Assembly: GCA_021202925.1 (NCBI GenBank)
Contig: JAJQCD010000019.1
Coordinates: 1 to 64,000, forward strand
From: Clostridiales bacterium
GTDB taxonomy: Bacteria > Bacillota > Clostridia > Lachnospirales > Lachnospiraceae
Direction: 5' to 3'
DNA length: 64,000 nucleotides
In this document: piece after piece, positions 1 through 9,084 of the stretch
Layout: each line of letters starts with the position of its first letter
How positions within the stretch are numbered: position 1 is the first letter of the stretch
Program-made: the position numbers and the translations under genes
The notes under the pieces: generated by a model
Databases searched by the model: none
Told to the model about the DNA's origin: nothing
The model's input: the letters and a program-made list of their open reading frames with translations, nothing else

Positions 1-621
1 ATAAATATGAATCATAAATGAATATTCTATATACTGTTATCTATTATATCAATATCACAAATGACATATATATTGTATCCAGATTATGTAACATCAAGCC
101 TTCGATGAATAAATGCTTCATCGAAGGCAACCAGTAAATACGCAAAATGTATTACACTGATTATCCCTCTCACCGATATCAATGTCTGCCTGTTTCATTC
201 GAATCATGTTTCTCACCCCTCTCCAAACTTATAGCCAAGGAACCAAACGTCCTCAATCTGTATTTATTTAACAGCATTAACTACGATATTTGCAATTACG
301 GATCTTCTTTTAACCGGATCCATTGTTTACATTTATGTTATCTGTTCTTGGCCTGTTATACATTAACCTGAACCTGTTAAATGTCATTGAATCCGATATC
401 TTCTGCGACAAAGCATATCCTATTATTTGATCCCTCACTGTCTGCGCTGATTAGTTTGCAAATTTCACAAACGTCCCTTGCTGTATTTATATTTATGTAA
501 GATTATTCCACATTACCATGATGTAAGGAATCATGTTAAAACTTAACGCCAGTCATCTGATATTAACTAAAAATAAAACATCGATAACATTCAGTAAAAT
601 AATCAGATGGAGGAATTCAAT
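1..621. other. AT-rich intergenic/left flank of accessory island
   Basis: No convincing gene is seen here. The stretch is markedly richer in A and T than the chromosome from 4.3 kb on. It carries one perfect hairpin (98-128, listed separately). The only reading frame of note (147-371, plus strand) has no ribosome binding site and low-complexity composition, so it is not called. The region may be the upstream control region or decayed edge of the island that follows. Confidence 0.6.
98..128. repeat. perfect 12-bp inverted repeat hairpin
   Basis: GCCTTCGATGAA (98-109) and TTCATCGAAGGC (117-128) are perfect inverted repeats around a 7-nt loop. There is no clear T-run on either side, so a terminator is uncertain. 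It could equally be an operator or an element-end structure. Confidence 0.55.
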
Positions 622-810
622 ATGTTTGAAGCGTATGAGGATGTCGTAACCATAGAAAATGTTTGTGGGATGCTTAACATCGGAAAAAATAAAGCCTACA
701 GCCTGTTATCGAAAGGTGAGCTTCACGGGTTTAAAATCGGCCGTATATGGAAAATATCAAAGAAATCCGTCATAGAATATATAGAGCATAACACAGAAAA
801 ATATCTTTAA
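622..810 (+). CDS. excisionase-family HTH DNA-binding protein (copy A)
   Basis: Small 62-residue protein of the excisionase/MerR-like helix-turn-helix type: a TIENVCGMLNIGKNKAYSLL helix pair, then the beta-wing signature GFKIGRIWKI. Such proteins bind DNA and act as recombination directionality factors or small regulators on mobile elements. The ATG at 622 is preferred over the in-frame ATG at 607 because a GGAGG lies at 609-613, 8 nt before it. It is about 48% identical by my count to the protein at 3880-4077 on the other side of the primase/helicase pair. No integrase is in view, so a directionality role is inferred from family only; a transcriptional or replication-control role for the neighbouring minus-strand genes is equally possible. 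Confidence 0.8.
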   Translation: MFEAYEDVVTIENVCGMLNIGKNKAYSLLSKGELHGFKIGRIWKISKKSVIEYIEHNTEKYL

Positions 811-895
811 GCCGTACCGAATACCATACAGCTGTCACAAAAGGCAAAGCGAAACTAACCCCTCTCTGTTTTTCGTTTTTCCACAGCATATAGTA

Positions 896-928
896 GAGGC
901 TGCCGATGGCAGCCTCCATATCTCTTTC
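896..928 (+). terminator. rho-independent terminator between HTH copy A and helicase
   Basis: GAGGCTGCC (896-904), loop GAT, GGCAGCCTC (908-916) form a perfect 9-bp stem, followed on the plus strand by a pyrimidine-rich tail with T runs. It sits between two converging genes, so it probably ends the HTH transcript and may also act on the helicase message. Confidence 0.75.
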
Positions 929-945
929 TTTTCTGAATCTGTCAT

Positions 946-2811
946 TCACATGGGATACGCATAGATCGGCGACATTATCTGATGATTCGTAATATTCCTA
1001 TGCCTACGCACTTCTTCTAATGTCAACGGAGGCAGCTTTCGGCATAAGCCCGGCTTTACTCGAAACTTGTCCTTCGGCTCTTCTTTTTCTGGTGGTTCTA
1101 CCAGATAATCCTTCATATAGATTTTCGCCTGCTCACATGGAAAGGAGGAAAACAGATATACCGTGCATGGATTTCGAAGGAGCCTTGCACGTCCGACTGC
1201 TTGTTCTAACTCACTTTCCAGAGAATATAATTGGATCTCGCGTAAAAGCTCATCGGAGTATGCCATCATCAAAAAACGATTCCCTTTATATGTAACACGC
1301 TGATAATGCGGCCTCGCATCTTCTTTCTTATTGACATCAACGCCAAGATAACACGCAGGCAGTTTATAAGCCTCCTCATTTTTATATGGAGTACCAATGA
1401 TTCCGATGTCTCGTCCCTTTAGACCATTGATTCCGGTCAGATTACCAAAATGCAACCCTTTACAGGATCGTCCCGCCTCATTTTCGAACTTTTTAAACGT
1501 CAGAACAGGAAGATCGGGATCTCCGGAATATTCGCGTATGAACTCGAAAATCTCTGTTTTCTTTTTCAGATCATTCCGGCCTAATGAGTGGTAAGAATAT
1601 TGCTTTAACGTACCAGCATATGCAACCTTCTTTTCCGGATAGGAAATGACTTTCATATCCTTTTTGAAATATGTCCTGTAGATCTTCTCATTCAGCGTTG
1701 CTGACAGCACAATATACTTTCCCGGAGACAGCTTCTGTGGACAAAAATAGTGTACAACGCTTCCCCTCCGACTGTCATCCTCCTTAATATATGCTCCTGC
1801 CAGAAAAAGATCATTCACATCATTTTCCTTATCGCAACAAATTCCATATTCACTAAGCTGCTCCTCCGTAAATGGCATTGCTGCGGATAACGGTTCCCTT
1901 CGGATATAGATTCCTTCTTTTGCAGCCAATATCTCATCTGCAATTTCTGACAGTCCTGGAACTCTTTTTTCGCTGAGTCGTTCTAACGTTTCCACATCTA
2001 CACAATGGCTGTTGCTGAGTATCTGTAAATACAGGATATCTTCGTCTATAATAACTATGTACTGGCTCAACAGCTCCGATGGAACTTGAAGCAGATACGC
2101 ATGTGTTGTTACTACCACACGTTTATCTTCCATCCCTTTTGCACCTTTCATCAGGTTCTCACACAGTTCAGCCACTGCGCTCATACAGGGATCATCTTTG
2201 ATTTCCTGATAATAACTGGCAATCATACTCTTTGTCCGGCCATGCAGTCCTGCTTCGTGAAAGTATGATATTTTCTCCTGAATCTCTCTGGGAATAAAAC
2301 AATTTCCATGAGCACTTGGAGTGATGAATAAATCTTCATCTGTGATTCCATGGCTCTTCAAGTCTTCTCCGATCTGTTCTTTCAGCGTATTCGTTGGCGC
2401 CGCTACCAACACCTTAGCCTGTGGATGTTTCTCAATCCAGTTGATGTACATTCTTGTTTTCCCTAAGCCTGTCTGCGCTTTGATCATGTGAATTCCATTT
2501 CCAGTATAGGAAAATGCCTGATCCAGATTCTCCTCCAGACACATGGACACTTCCTCCAATGTCACGTAAGTTTCCTTCTTCTGATAAACCTTTCTCCCCA
2601 TAGTTAGTGCATCCACTATGGCCCCCCTGTTTTCGCATTCTTCATAATAAGGACATACTTCCTTACTGCATTTCTCAGGGCGATAATTTTTTATATCTCT
2701 TTTGTAATCCTGTTCCCATTTTTTACAGCTTTCCTCACCATAACCTTTTTCCAGCAAAGCAAAGAATTGTTTCACACCACCGTTAATATAGTTCATATTC
2801 GTCAGTATCAT
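946..2811 (-). CDS. SF2-type helicase/ATPase of a mobile replication module
   Basis: A 621-residue protein with helicase signatures in order: Walker A AQTGLGKT (about residue 112), a DE-box IIDEDI (about 255), motif III SATLNE (about 372) and motif VI QAVGRARLLRNP near residue 555. This fits an ATP-driven superfamily-2 helicase, with DEDI in place of DEAD/DEAH. A cysteine group C-x4-C-x5-C lies ahead of Walker A (about residues 48-59) and may bind metal. It follows the primase-like gene by 51 nt on the same strand, so the two are probably co-transcribed and work together in priming and unwinding. The start at 2811 has only a weak Shine-Dalgarno sequence. A chromosomal repair helicase is less likely given the setting and base composition. 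Confidence 0.75.
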   Translation of the reverse strand: MILTNMNYINGGVKQFFALLEKGYGEESCKKWEQDYKRDIKNYRPEKCSKEVCPYYEECENRGAIVDALTMGRKVYQKKETYVTLEEVSMCLEENLDQAFSYTGNGIHMIKAQTGLGKTRMYINWIEKHPQAKVLVAAPTNTLKEQIGEDLKSHGITDEDLFITPSAHGNCFIPREIQEKISYFHEAGLHGRTKSMIASYYQEIKDDPCMSAVAELCENLMKGAKGMEDKRVVVTTHAYLLQVPSELLSQYIVIIDEDILYLQILSNSHCVDVETLERLSEKRVPGLSEIADEILAAKEGIYIRREPLSAAMPFTEEQLSEYGICCDKENDVNDLFLAGAYIKEDDSRRGSVVHYFCPQKLSPGKYIVLSATLNEKIYRTYFKKDMKVISYPEKKVAYAGTLKQYSYHSLGRNDLKKKTEIFEFIREYSGDPDLPVLTFKKFENEAGRSCKGLHFGNLTGINGLKGRDIGIIGTPYKNEEAYKLPACYLGVDVNKKEDARPHYQRVTYKGNRFLMMAYSDELLREIQLYSLESELEQAVGRARLLRNPCTVYLFSSFPCEQAKIYMKDYLVEPPEKEEPKDKFRVKPGLCRKLPPLTLEEVRRHRNITNHQIMSPIYAYPM

Positions 2812-2862
2812 AAAACGAACTTCGTGGCTGAGTATTACTCCATTATTAAAATCATTCCATAA

Positions 2863-3690
2863 CTAGCATGTATTCTTCTCTTCTATATTAACTTTTCTTA
2901 ACTTTTTCTTCTCTTCGCACGTATATGTCTGGTGCAAGATTCTGTTTTCTATCACAAAAAATGACGGAAATATGGATTCTTCTATTATATGATATATAAC
3001 AGAATCCTTCATTCCGTCAATTTTGCTCATTATAACGTCAACCAGTCTTCCATCTCCCATAGCTGCTGATCCATCTATCAACAGAATATGATATTTATTA
3101 CAAAAGTTTCTGATAGCTCTTCTCAGATTCTCATTGTTATTTAACCGCTCATAGAATACCGAATAAACCTGCACCAGACTAATACGTGCCTCACTATTAC
3201 AGCAGATTAACTCTTTACCTCCCAGATAGATGCGATCCAGATTCTTACAGGAAGAATCACATTCAGGGAATATCCGATACAGCATTGCTATCACAATCTT
3301 TATTATATACACATCCTCAATCAGGACATCATGTGCAAACACCACACGAAACTTTTCATTCTGATGAGTAGAACTGAACGTGTGATAAGCAAATGCAATC
3401 GGAATCTGTACCTGATCACATCTGCTTTCAATCTCCTTGAATGTAATACCATGATCAAAGTCTAACGCGAACAATTGCATCCCCGTACAGTTTTCAGCCT
3501 TTAATCCACCTACCAGATGACCAGGCACCATGGAGTGACCCTGATTTCCAATCAGTTCGGCAAGATCTTCCAGATCAATCTCTGCCCAATGATCGACCGC
3601 TCTTCGTTTACTCCCTACGATCTCGCCCTTTTCCGGCTTTTTCTCTTTCGCTTCGGGATCGTATCCTACGTACACCTTTCTGTTTTCCAT
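2863..3690 (-). CDS. archaeo-eukaryotic primase (AEP)-like protein
   Basis: A 275-residue protein whose middle matches the AEP/PrimPol active-site pattern: an acidic pair in LFALDFDHG (about residues 73-81), a histidine with small residues in AYHTFSST, then KFRVVF, and a later arginine in LDRIYLGG. These are the places where AEP enzymes hold two metal ions and the incoming nucleotide. The protein is short and lacks a C-terminal helicase domain; the next gene supplies one as a separate protein. The likely job is primer synthesis for a plasmid, integrative element or satellite. The start at 3690 has a GAGAG-type site about 10 nt upstream. The fold call rests on motif reading alone. Confidence 0.6.
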   Translation of the reverse strand: MENRKVYVGYDPEAKEKKPEKGEIVGSKRRAVDHWAEIDLEDLAELIGNQGHSMVPGHLVGGLKAENCTGMQLFALDFDHGITFKEIESRCDQVQIPIAFAYHTFSSTHQNEKFRVVFAHDVLIEDVYIIKIVIAMLYRIFPECDSSCKNLDRIYLGGKELICCNSEARISLVQVYSVFYERLNNNENLRRAIRNFCNKYHILLIDGSAAMGDGRLVDVIMSKIDGMKDSVIYHIIEESIFPSFFVIENRILHQTYTCEEKKKLRKVNIEEKNTC

Positions 3691-3754
3691 TGCTCATTGC
3701 TCTCTTTCCATTTTCTTCACCCTGACAAGCTTTGGCTTTACTTATTAGTTTGCT

Positions 3755-3824
3755 TGCCTGATAAAGAAATACAAATCCGGAGAGCTGTGCAGAGCTCCAG
3801 TCGGCTTTCATAGTGCCTGATAAA
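3755..3824. repeat. two direct repeats TGCCTGATAAA upstream of the primase gene
   Basis: The 11-mer TGCCTGATAAA occurs at 3755-3765 and 3814-3824, in direct orientation 59 bp apart, in the gap between the divergent primase and HTH genes. The placement fits an operator pair or iteron-like binding sites for one of the two HTH proteins. Confidence 0.5.
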
Positions 3825-3879
3825 CATTAAAAAATCTGCTAACATTCCGGTAAATCAAAAAAACAAGGAGGCAATCAAC

Positions 3880-4077
3880 ATGTCCACACAGGATCAGGAA
3901 ATTCTTACCGTCTTTGACGTAACACAGATTCTCCACATCGGAAAGAATCGAGTCTATGAACTGCTGTCATCTAATGAACTGAATGGCTTTCGCATCGGGC
4001 GGGTTTGGAAAATACCTCGTGGAAATCTAGATGAATATATTCTGAGACAAAGCAAAATCAAAAAAGAAACGACATGA
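3880..4077 (+). CDS. excisionase-family HTH DNA-binding protein (copy B)
   Basis: A 65-residue helix-turn-helix protein and close paralogue of the one at 622-810. It shares the core IGKN-[K/R]-x-Y-x-LLS, EL-x-GF-[K/R]-IGR-[I/V]-WKI and EYI. A strong AAGGAGG lies 8 nt before the ATG. It is divergent from the primase-like gene, with direct repeats between the two, and so is well placed to control that operon or to bind element DNA during excision or replication. Two related HTH proteins around one primase-helicase pair is unusual. The function is inferred from family and position. Confidence 0.82.
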   Translation: MSTQDQEILTVFDVTQILHIGKNRVYELLSSNELNGFRIGRVWKIPRGNLDEYILRQSKIKKETT

Positions 4078-4099
4078 GCAGAGACATTTCAATTTTCAA

Positions 4100-4121
4100 A
4101 ATGGTGTATAAATGGTGTATA
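4100..4121. repeat. 11-bp tandem repeat at the island's right edge
   Basis: AATGGTGTATA is repeated exactly twice, head to tail (4100-4110, 4111-4121), just after HTH copy B and before chromosomal-type sequence. An 11-bp period puts both copies on one face of the helix, as for recombinase or initiator binding sites. Confidence 0.6.
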
Positions 4122-4180
4122 GCCGAATCAATCTCTGAATTTCACCATGAAGTGATCTCCGAGGACCCTTTATTTTACTT

Positions 4181-4222
4181 AAAAAATCGGCCCCGACACG
4201 TCCATCGCGCCGGAACCGATTA
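4181..4222 (-). terminator. terminator downstream of the MFS gene
   Basis: Read on the minus strand, AATCGG-x2-CCG pairs with CGG-x2-CCGATT and is followed by a run of six T. It lies about 100 nt past the stop codon of the MFS transporter gene and probably ends its message. Confidence 0.65.
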
Positions 4223-4319
4223 AAAAGGGGAGGATAAGTATTTCTTTTTTCTTTGGTACTACTCTCATTATCTCCCCTGTCGTTTGTTTTATACATCCCT
4301 TTATAATTTTTTTGCATTT

Positions 4320-5456
4320 TCACGCTTCTGCCGTTCCGAATACCTTTGACAGAATCATACTGAATATCAACTGACCGACGCAGGGAACCATCAGGGTGAA
4401 CATACCGGCCTGAATCCCCGCTGCATCCGCGACGATGCCGATGACATAGGGCATGACAACCGCGCCGCTGCTGGCCGCCGGAAGCAGGATGCCCATACTG
4501 GCGACGCTGGTCATCCGGCCTGCGCAGGAAATCGCGGTCGGATTGAGACCGGCCATAGAAGCCGCGAAAGCAAACAACAGCAGAATCGCCGGCCACTGGC
4601 TATATACCTGCATCAGAGCGAAATAAAAGACGAAGCAGCCGATGGACATGCGGATCATGGCACGTTCCACCCGTTTAATCGGCAGGACGAAGGCATAAAT
4701 CATACGGAGCAGCAGCGTCGCAAGCCAGATAATAGTCAAAGTGTAGGCGCTCAGCGCACCGCTCAGAATCCCATTCTCCTTGAAATAAGTAACCATCCAT
4801 CCCGTGACGCTGATCTCTGTCCCGTTCTGACAGAACAGCAGCGCAACCAGCAGCCAGAACTTCCCGCTCTTTAAGAAACTCCAGTCGGTCTTTGACTTCT
4901 TCGTACCGCCGTCAGACATCGATGACATGGCGAACAGCAGCCACATCACCGCGCCGAGGGCGCCGAGCAGCACCATCGGCAGCCGGCCGGATCGGGCCGC
5001 CGCCAGGGAGATCAGGAACGGACACAGGAAAGCACCAAACGCGAAACTGCTGTGCAGGGTATTCATGCCCCTCGTCCGGTTTGCGCTGTTGTTCGAGACC
5101 AGGATCGTACAGGTATTGATCGCGCTCCCCTTTCCGAAGCCAACCAGGAGAAAAGACAGCATCAAAAGCGGAATCCAGCCGGTTGCAGACATCAGCAGGT
5201 ATCCGACCGCATATCCGGCGGTCAGAATCAGCGTACCTGCTTTCATGCCGATCCGCACGGTGAGAAACGTTACAACAAATCCGGCCAACAGGTTCCCGAT
5301 CGTCATCATGGAGAGTAATGTCCCCGTCATTCCGAAAGCAAATCCAAGCTGATCCTGCAGCAGGCTGACAACCACGCCTGTGCTGGTCGCACAGATGCCG
5401 CTGATAAAAAACGTAATAAATCCTGTCGTCCTGAGTTTCGCGTTCAATGTGTCCAT
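4320..5456 (-). CDS. MFS transporter
   Basis: A 378-residue, very hydrophobic protein with about twelve predicted membrane helices, of the major facilitator superfamily. The N-terminal half has a MFS-like loop (RIGMKAG) between helices 2 and 3, and a charged cytoplasmic linker (GGTKKSKTDW) splits the protein in two six-helix halves. It probably moves a small solute, perhaps a sugar, across the cell membrane; the substrate cannot be read from sequence. It follows the SpoIID-domain gene by 31 nt on the same strand, so co-transcription is possible. An AAAGGCGG site precedes the ATG. Confidence 0.8.
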   Translation of the reverse strand: MDTLNAKLRTTGFITFFISGICATSTGVVVSLLQDQLGFAFGMTGTLLSMMTIGNLLAGFVVTFLTVRIGMKAGTLILTAGYAVGYLLMSATGWIPLLMLSFLLVGFGKGSAINTCTILVSNNSANRTRGMNTLHSSFAFGAFLCPFLISLAAARSGRLPMVLLGALGAVMWLLFAMSSMSDGGTKKSKTDWSFLKSGKFWLLVALLFCQNGTEISVTGWMVTYFKENGILSGALSAYTLTIIWLATLLLRMIYAFVLPIKRVERAMIRMSIGCFVFYFALMQVYSQWPAILLLFAFAASMAGLNPTAISCAGRMTSVASMGILLPAASSGAVVMPYVIGIVADAAGIQAGMFTLMVPCVGQLIFSMILSKVFGTAEA

Positions 5457-5487
5457 AAAACCGCCTTTCTTCTCGCGTAATGATCAT

Positions 5488-7749
5488 TTAGTCCGTCTCT
5501 CCAACGGTTACGCCACTGTAAAAAAATTCGAGAATTTCTTCGCAGGTATATCCGGCCTTCGCCATTCCCTGTGCGCCGTTCTGGCTCATCCCGACTCCAT
5601 GTCCATAGCCGCCGCCATAAATTTTGTAACGCCTGACGCCGGAACTGTTGACGCCGTACTCTTCTACAGCCAGAAATCCACTTGGCAGAGAACTCCATCC
5701 ATCGGCCTCCTGTCCATCGTTTCTGACCAGTGTCAGCGCCGGGTCTGCCAGTGCCGAGCGGATCGCACTCTGTCCTTCAATCGTCCGTTCTCCGTCTGTC
5801 CCTCTCACCAGCAGCTTCTGTGCAACTCCTCCGGCTCCGCGCTCTGTAACACGAATGCTCTCCACGGTACCAACTCCGTCAATATGATCGGTCAGATAGT
5901 TGACATTGGTCACCATGCTCCAGCGGTACAACGGGTAAGCCGAGTCGAAAGCCGGATAGTCTGTATCCGTAATAAACGCCAGAAAATCATCATTATCCGT
6001 CAGATCCGGCGCCCCGCCTCCCGGCTGCAGGGCTACGCTTTTCAGCCAGGGAGTCTCCTCCGGATCTCCACCCCACACGCCGAGGTCTGAGGTCACGCCA
6101 CAGGATGTCGAAAAGTAATATGCCGACACCGGATTCCCTTCATACAGGAGCATCTGTCCGTAGGTTTCCCGCACGGCTTCGGCTGTCCGCGCGTCCGTCT
6201 CGACATTATTATACACCTGAAAATTCGTGCTGTCATCCACATGTGCGCCGTAACGACTGTATGTATTGCCCTGAATCTGCATCCAGGCATAGGTCCGGGC
6301 GCACACGGCCTGCGCCTTTAATGCTTCCTTCTCATAATTTGACGGCATCTCACTGGGTACCACCTTCGCCAGGTAATCTTCCAGATACAGATCATTGATC
6401 AGCACCAGACCAAGCTGCGTATCCAGCAATTCCAGACGGCCCGCATAGGAAGGCGTCCCCAGCGAACGCTCAATCGACGTCACCCGGATCTCCGCATCCC
6501 CTTCTGGTTCCAGAAGAATACGCCCGGCAGCCAGTTCCTCTTCTCCGCTCGTAAACATGATTTCCTGCCCCGCCTCAATCCTCTCCGTCTCATCCCCCTG
6601 CGTCATCGTTACCGCCCGGTCACAGACAATCGACACGGAATCATGGAACATCGAAGAGAACCCGCTTGTCATCAGTAGTACCCGGATTGTGTCCGCCTCG
6701 AACTCCCGCACCGTCAGCACTGCGCAGATTTTTCCCTCCGCGACCACAAACTGCTGCATATCGTAACCGACCAGAATGTCTGACAGCTTCTCACGTCTGA
6801 CCTCCCCATAGGTCTTCAGCACCTTGCACTCCTCGTCCAGCTCCACCACGCCGTACCCTTCGATCTCAACCGCATGTTCCCGCACGGAGAGTACCTTCCC
6901 TGTGATCGCATCCTGCTTCAGAGAAACCTTTGCTATCCTTCCGTCTGTCATACGGATGTCCGCCAGGGTACCCGCCAGTTCTTCCGCCTGCCGTGTCTTT
7001 TTCCGAAAAGCAATTGTCCGCTCAATATCGCCCAGATAGACGCGAAGCCCTTCTTCGTCACCGTCCAGAATCCAGACATTGCGATACGTCACATTCTGCC
7101 CCCGGTCCTCGATCACATGGATCAGTACCGAACCACGCACATAAGCCGTCAGCTCATGATCGACATACCCATCCAGGGAAAGGCCGTCAAACCGGAGTTC
7201 TCCCAGGTTCGTATAAGCCGTCCATGCCGCTGCCTCCGGCATACTGCCAGGCGTACCGTAGACCAGCACGGATGCCTTCTCCATCTCCCCGTCCGGATCG
7301 GTCCGCCTGCGAATCGAATCATAGAGCAGCCACCAGCTATCATACGGACAGGGATCCGTGCGTTTTTCCCCCGCCACGCGAATGGAATCGCCCAGGCCGG
7401 GCGCCAGGGCTTCCGCGATCATCTGAGCCTCCCCGCAGGTCAGCTCTGCCTCTGCGTGTGCCGCATCTGCGGGCACATCCGGCGTCTGCAGCCACCCCTG
7501 TTCATATGCGTAATCCAGATACGGAACATACCACTCTTCCAGTTCGTCGGCCGGGAAATGGGAAGCGCCATACCCGCGTCTCCATGCGTCAAAATCTTCC
7601 GGCGCACAGACTGCATAAACGGCCGAACGGATCGCCTCTGCCCGGCTGATTCCTGCCTTCTCCGTATCACAGAAACGGATCACCAGAATCAATATCACAA
7701 CCAGCACAGGAATCCCGATGATCCATCCGATCAGTCTCCGATTCTTCAT
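5488..7749 (-). CDS. SpoIID/LytB-domain cell-wall protein
   Basis: A 753-residue protein with an N-terminal membrane anchor (about residues 7-26), a long extracytoplasmic middle region and a C-terminal SpoIID/LytB domain from about residue 465. The domain shows VVPSEMP, whose Glu matches the catalytic residue of the SpoIID lytic transglycosylase, and the closing GYGHGVGMSQNGAQ motif. SpoIID cuts glycan strands stripped of peptides during engulfment; SpoIID itself is about 340 residues, so this much longer protein is a family relative rather than SpoIID, perhaps a surface protein in wall turnover or germination. GGGGAGG lies just before the ATG. The large plus-strand frames opposite this gene are shadows. 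Confidence 0.85.
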   Translation of the reverse strand: MKNRRLIGWIIGIPVLVVILILVIRFCDTEKAGISRAEAIRSAVYAVCAPEDFDAWRRGYGASHFPADELEEWYVPYLDYAYEQGWLQTPDVPADAAHAEAELTCGEAQMIAEALAPGLGDSIRVAGEKRTDPCPYDSWWLLYDSIRRRTDPDGEMEKASVLVYGTPGSMPEAAAWTAYTNLGELRFDGLSLDGYVDHELTAYVRGSVLIHVIEDRGQNVTYRNVWILDGDEEGLRVYLGDIERTIAFRKKTRQAEELAGTLADIRMTDGRIAKVSLKQDAITGKVLSVREHAVEIEGYGVVELDEECKVLKTYGEVRREKLSDILVGYDMQQFVVAEGKICAVLTVREFEADTIRVLLMTSGFSSMFHDSVSIVCDRAVTMTQGDETERIEAGQEIMFTSGEEELAAGRILLEPEGDAEIRVTSIERSLGTPSYAGRLELLDTQLGLVLINDLYLEDYLAKVVPSEMPSNYEKEALKAQAVCARTYAWMQIQGNTYSRYGAHVDDSTNFQVYNNVETDARTAEAVRETYGQMLLYEGNPVSAYYFSTSCGVTSDLGVWGGDPEETPWLKSVALQPGGGAPDLTDNDDFLAFITDTDYPAFDSAYPLYRWSMVTNVNYLTDHIDGVGTVESIRVTERGAGGVAQKLLVRGTDGERTIEGQSAIRSALADPALTLVRNDGQEADGWSSLPSGFLAVEEYGVNSSGVRRYKIYGGGYGHGVGMSQNGAQGMAKAGYTCEEILEFFYSGVTVGETD

Positions 7750-7769
7750 AGACCTCCCCGCAAATGCAA

Positions 7770-8984
7770 CTACTTTTCTTTCCTGATATAGGTCTTTTGT
7801 CTCTCATCAATATAATCCAGTTCTTCATACTGCTCCATATCTGCGGACAACTCCCGCCTGCCGAGCAGATACAGAACCAGTTCCCGGATCAGATTGTAAA
7901 TCACCGCGAAGGTGGGGACACCGATAATCATGCCAACAAAGCCAAACAATCCGCCAAACAGCAGAATGGCAAACAGAACCCAGAAACTGGAAAGTCCCGT
8001 GGAATTGCCCAGAATCTTCGGTCCGATAATATTTCCGTCAATCTGCTGCAGCACCAGAATAAACAGGACAAAATACAGACCCTGCAGCGGGCTGGCCAGA
8101 AGAATCAGCACCGTACAGGGGATCGCCCCGATGAACGGTCCGAAAAAGGGGATCACATTCGTCACGCCCACAACCACGCTGACCAGCAGCACATAAGGCA
8201 TCTTCATAAAACTCAGAACCACAAAACTCAGAATCCCGATAATCAGCGAATCCAGGAGCTTTCCCGTGATAAATCCGCCAAATATCTGATGCGCATACCT
8301 TACCTCGCCGATCACCTTGTTCGCAATACGCAACGGCAGAATACTGTACACAATCATCTTGCCCTGCACAATCAGCTTCTGTTTCATGTTCAGAAGATAT
8401 ACCATCACAATCAGGCCAAGCACCGCATTCCACAAAAAACTGAACACGCTCATCAGACTGCTTGATACCCGGTAAATAATATTGTAGGCATTCGGAATCA
8501 GCGTATTGTTCACCCAGTCCTGCACAAACTGCACAACCCGGCTGTAATAATCCATGACCGTTGCGTCCAGCTCCGGGTTGTTTTCCAGAATATCGCCCAG
8601 CCAGTTCTGCAGGTTCAGAGCATAAGCCGGCATCGATTCCACAATCGAGCTGATGCTCCTGACCAGTTCCGGCGTCAGAATCGAAATCAGACCAGCCACA
8701 ACCGCCAGCAGCAAAACGACACTCGCAAGCGTTCCCGCCAGTGCGCCAAGCTGTCCGTCCAGAAGCCGCTCCACCTGTCTGCGGACATAATTATAGACCG
8801 GACTCAGCAGGTAGGCAAATACCGCTCCAAAGATCACCGGCGACAGGATGTTAAACAGAACCTTCCAGAGTGCTTTCACCCTGGCCCAGTTCATAATCGT
8901 GAACACAAGACCGGCCAGCAAAGCCAGAACCACAAACGCCGTCACGCCCCAACAGATATAACTTTGGTATTTCTCTCTCTTCAT
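7770..8984 (-). CDS. AI-2E family transporter / PerM-like membrane protein
   Basis: A 404-residue membrane protein of the AI-2E transporter family (PerM, YdiK, YtvI group), with two N-terminal helices, a soluble stretch with amphipathic helices, and a C-terminal block of about five helices holding the conserved NVIPFFGPFIG and GVTN segments. Members export small molecules or act as Na+/H+ antiporters; the substrate is unknown here. The ATG at 8984 is chosen over upstream codons because GGGAGAA lies 6 nt before it. It ends 20 nt before the SpoIID-domain gene and may share a transcript with it. Confidence 0.85.
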   Translation of the reverse strand: MKREKYQSYICWGVTAFVVLALLAGLVFTIMNWARVKALWKVLFNILSPVIFGAVFAYLLSPVYNYVRRQVERLLDGQLGALAGTLASVVLLLAVVAGLISILTPELVRSISSIVESMPAYALNLQNWLGDILENNPELDATVMDYYSRVVQFVQDWVNNTLIPNAYNIIYRVSSSLMSVFSFLWNAVLGLIVMVYLLNMKQKLIVQGKMIVYSILPLRIANKVIGEVRYAHQIFGGFITGKLLDSLIIGILSFVVLSFMKMPYVLLVSVVVGVTNVIPFFGPFIGAIPCTVLILLASPLQGLYFVLFILVLQQIDGNIIGPKILGNSTGLSSFWVLFAILLFGGLFGFVGMIIGVPTFAVIYNLIRELVLYLLGRRELSADMEQYEELDYIDERQKTYIRKEK

Positions 8985-9084
8985 GAAAATTCTCCCGCCG
9001 GTCTTCAATCTCTGCAACCCGCCATCCGGAACCGGCTATGTATAGGATTCCCTTACAGCTCCTTACATATGCTGTGCTAAATTA

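Noticed and set aside
147-371. 74-codon plus-strand frame in the AT-rich left flank
   Set aside because: No ribosome binding site, no recognisable motif, composition typical of non-coding AT-rich DNA.
3608-3811. 67-codon minus-strand frame over the primase start
   Set aside because: Overlaps the primase gene in another frame, lacks a ribosome site and gives a low-complexity basic end.
6874-7791. 305-codon plus-strand frame
   Set aside because: Lies wholly opposite the SpoIID-domain gene and has the Arg/Pro/His-rich make-up of an antisense shadow.
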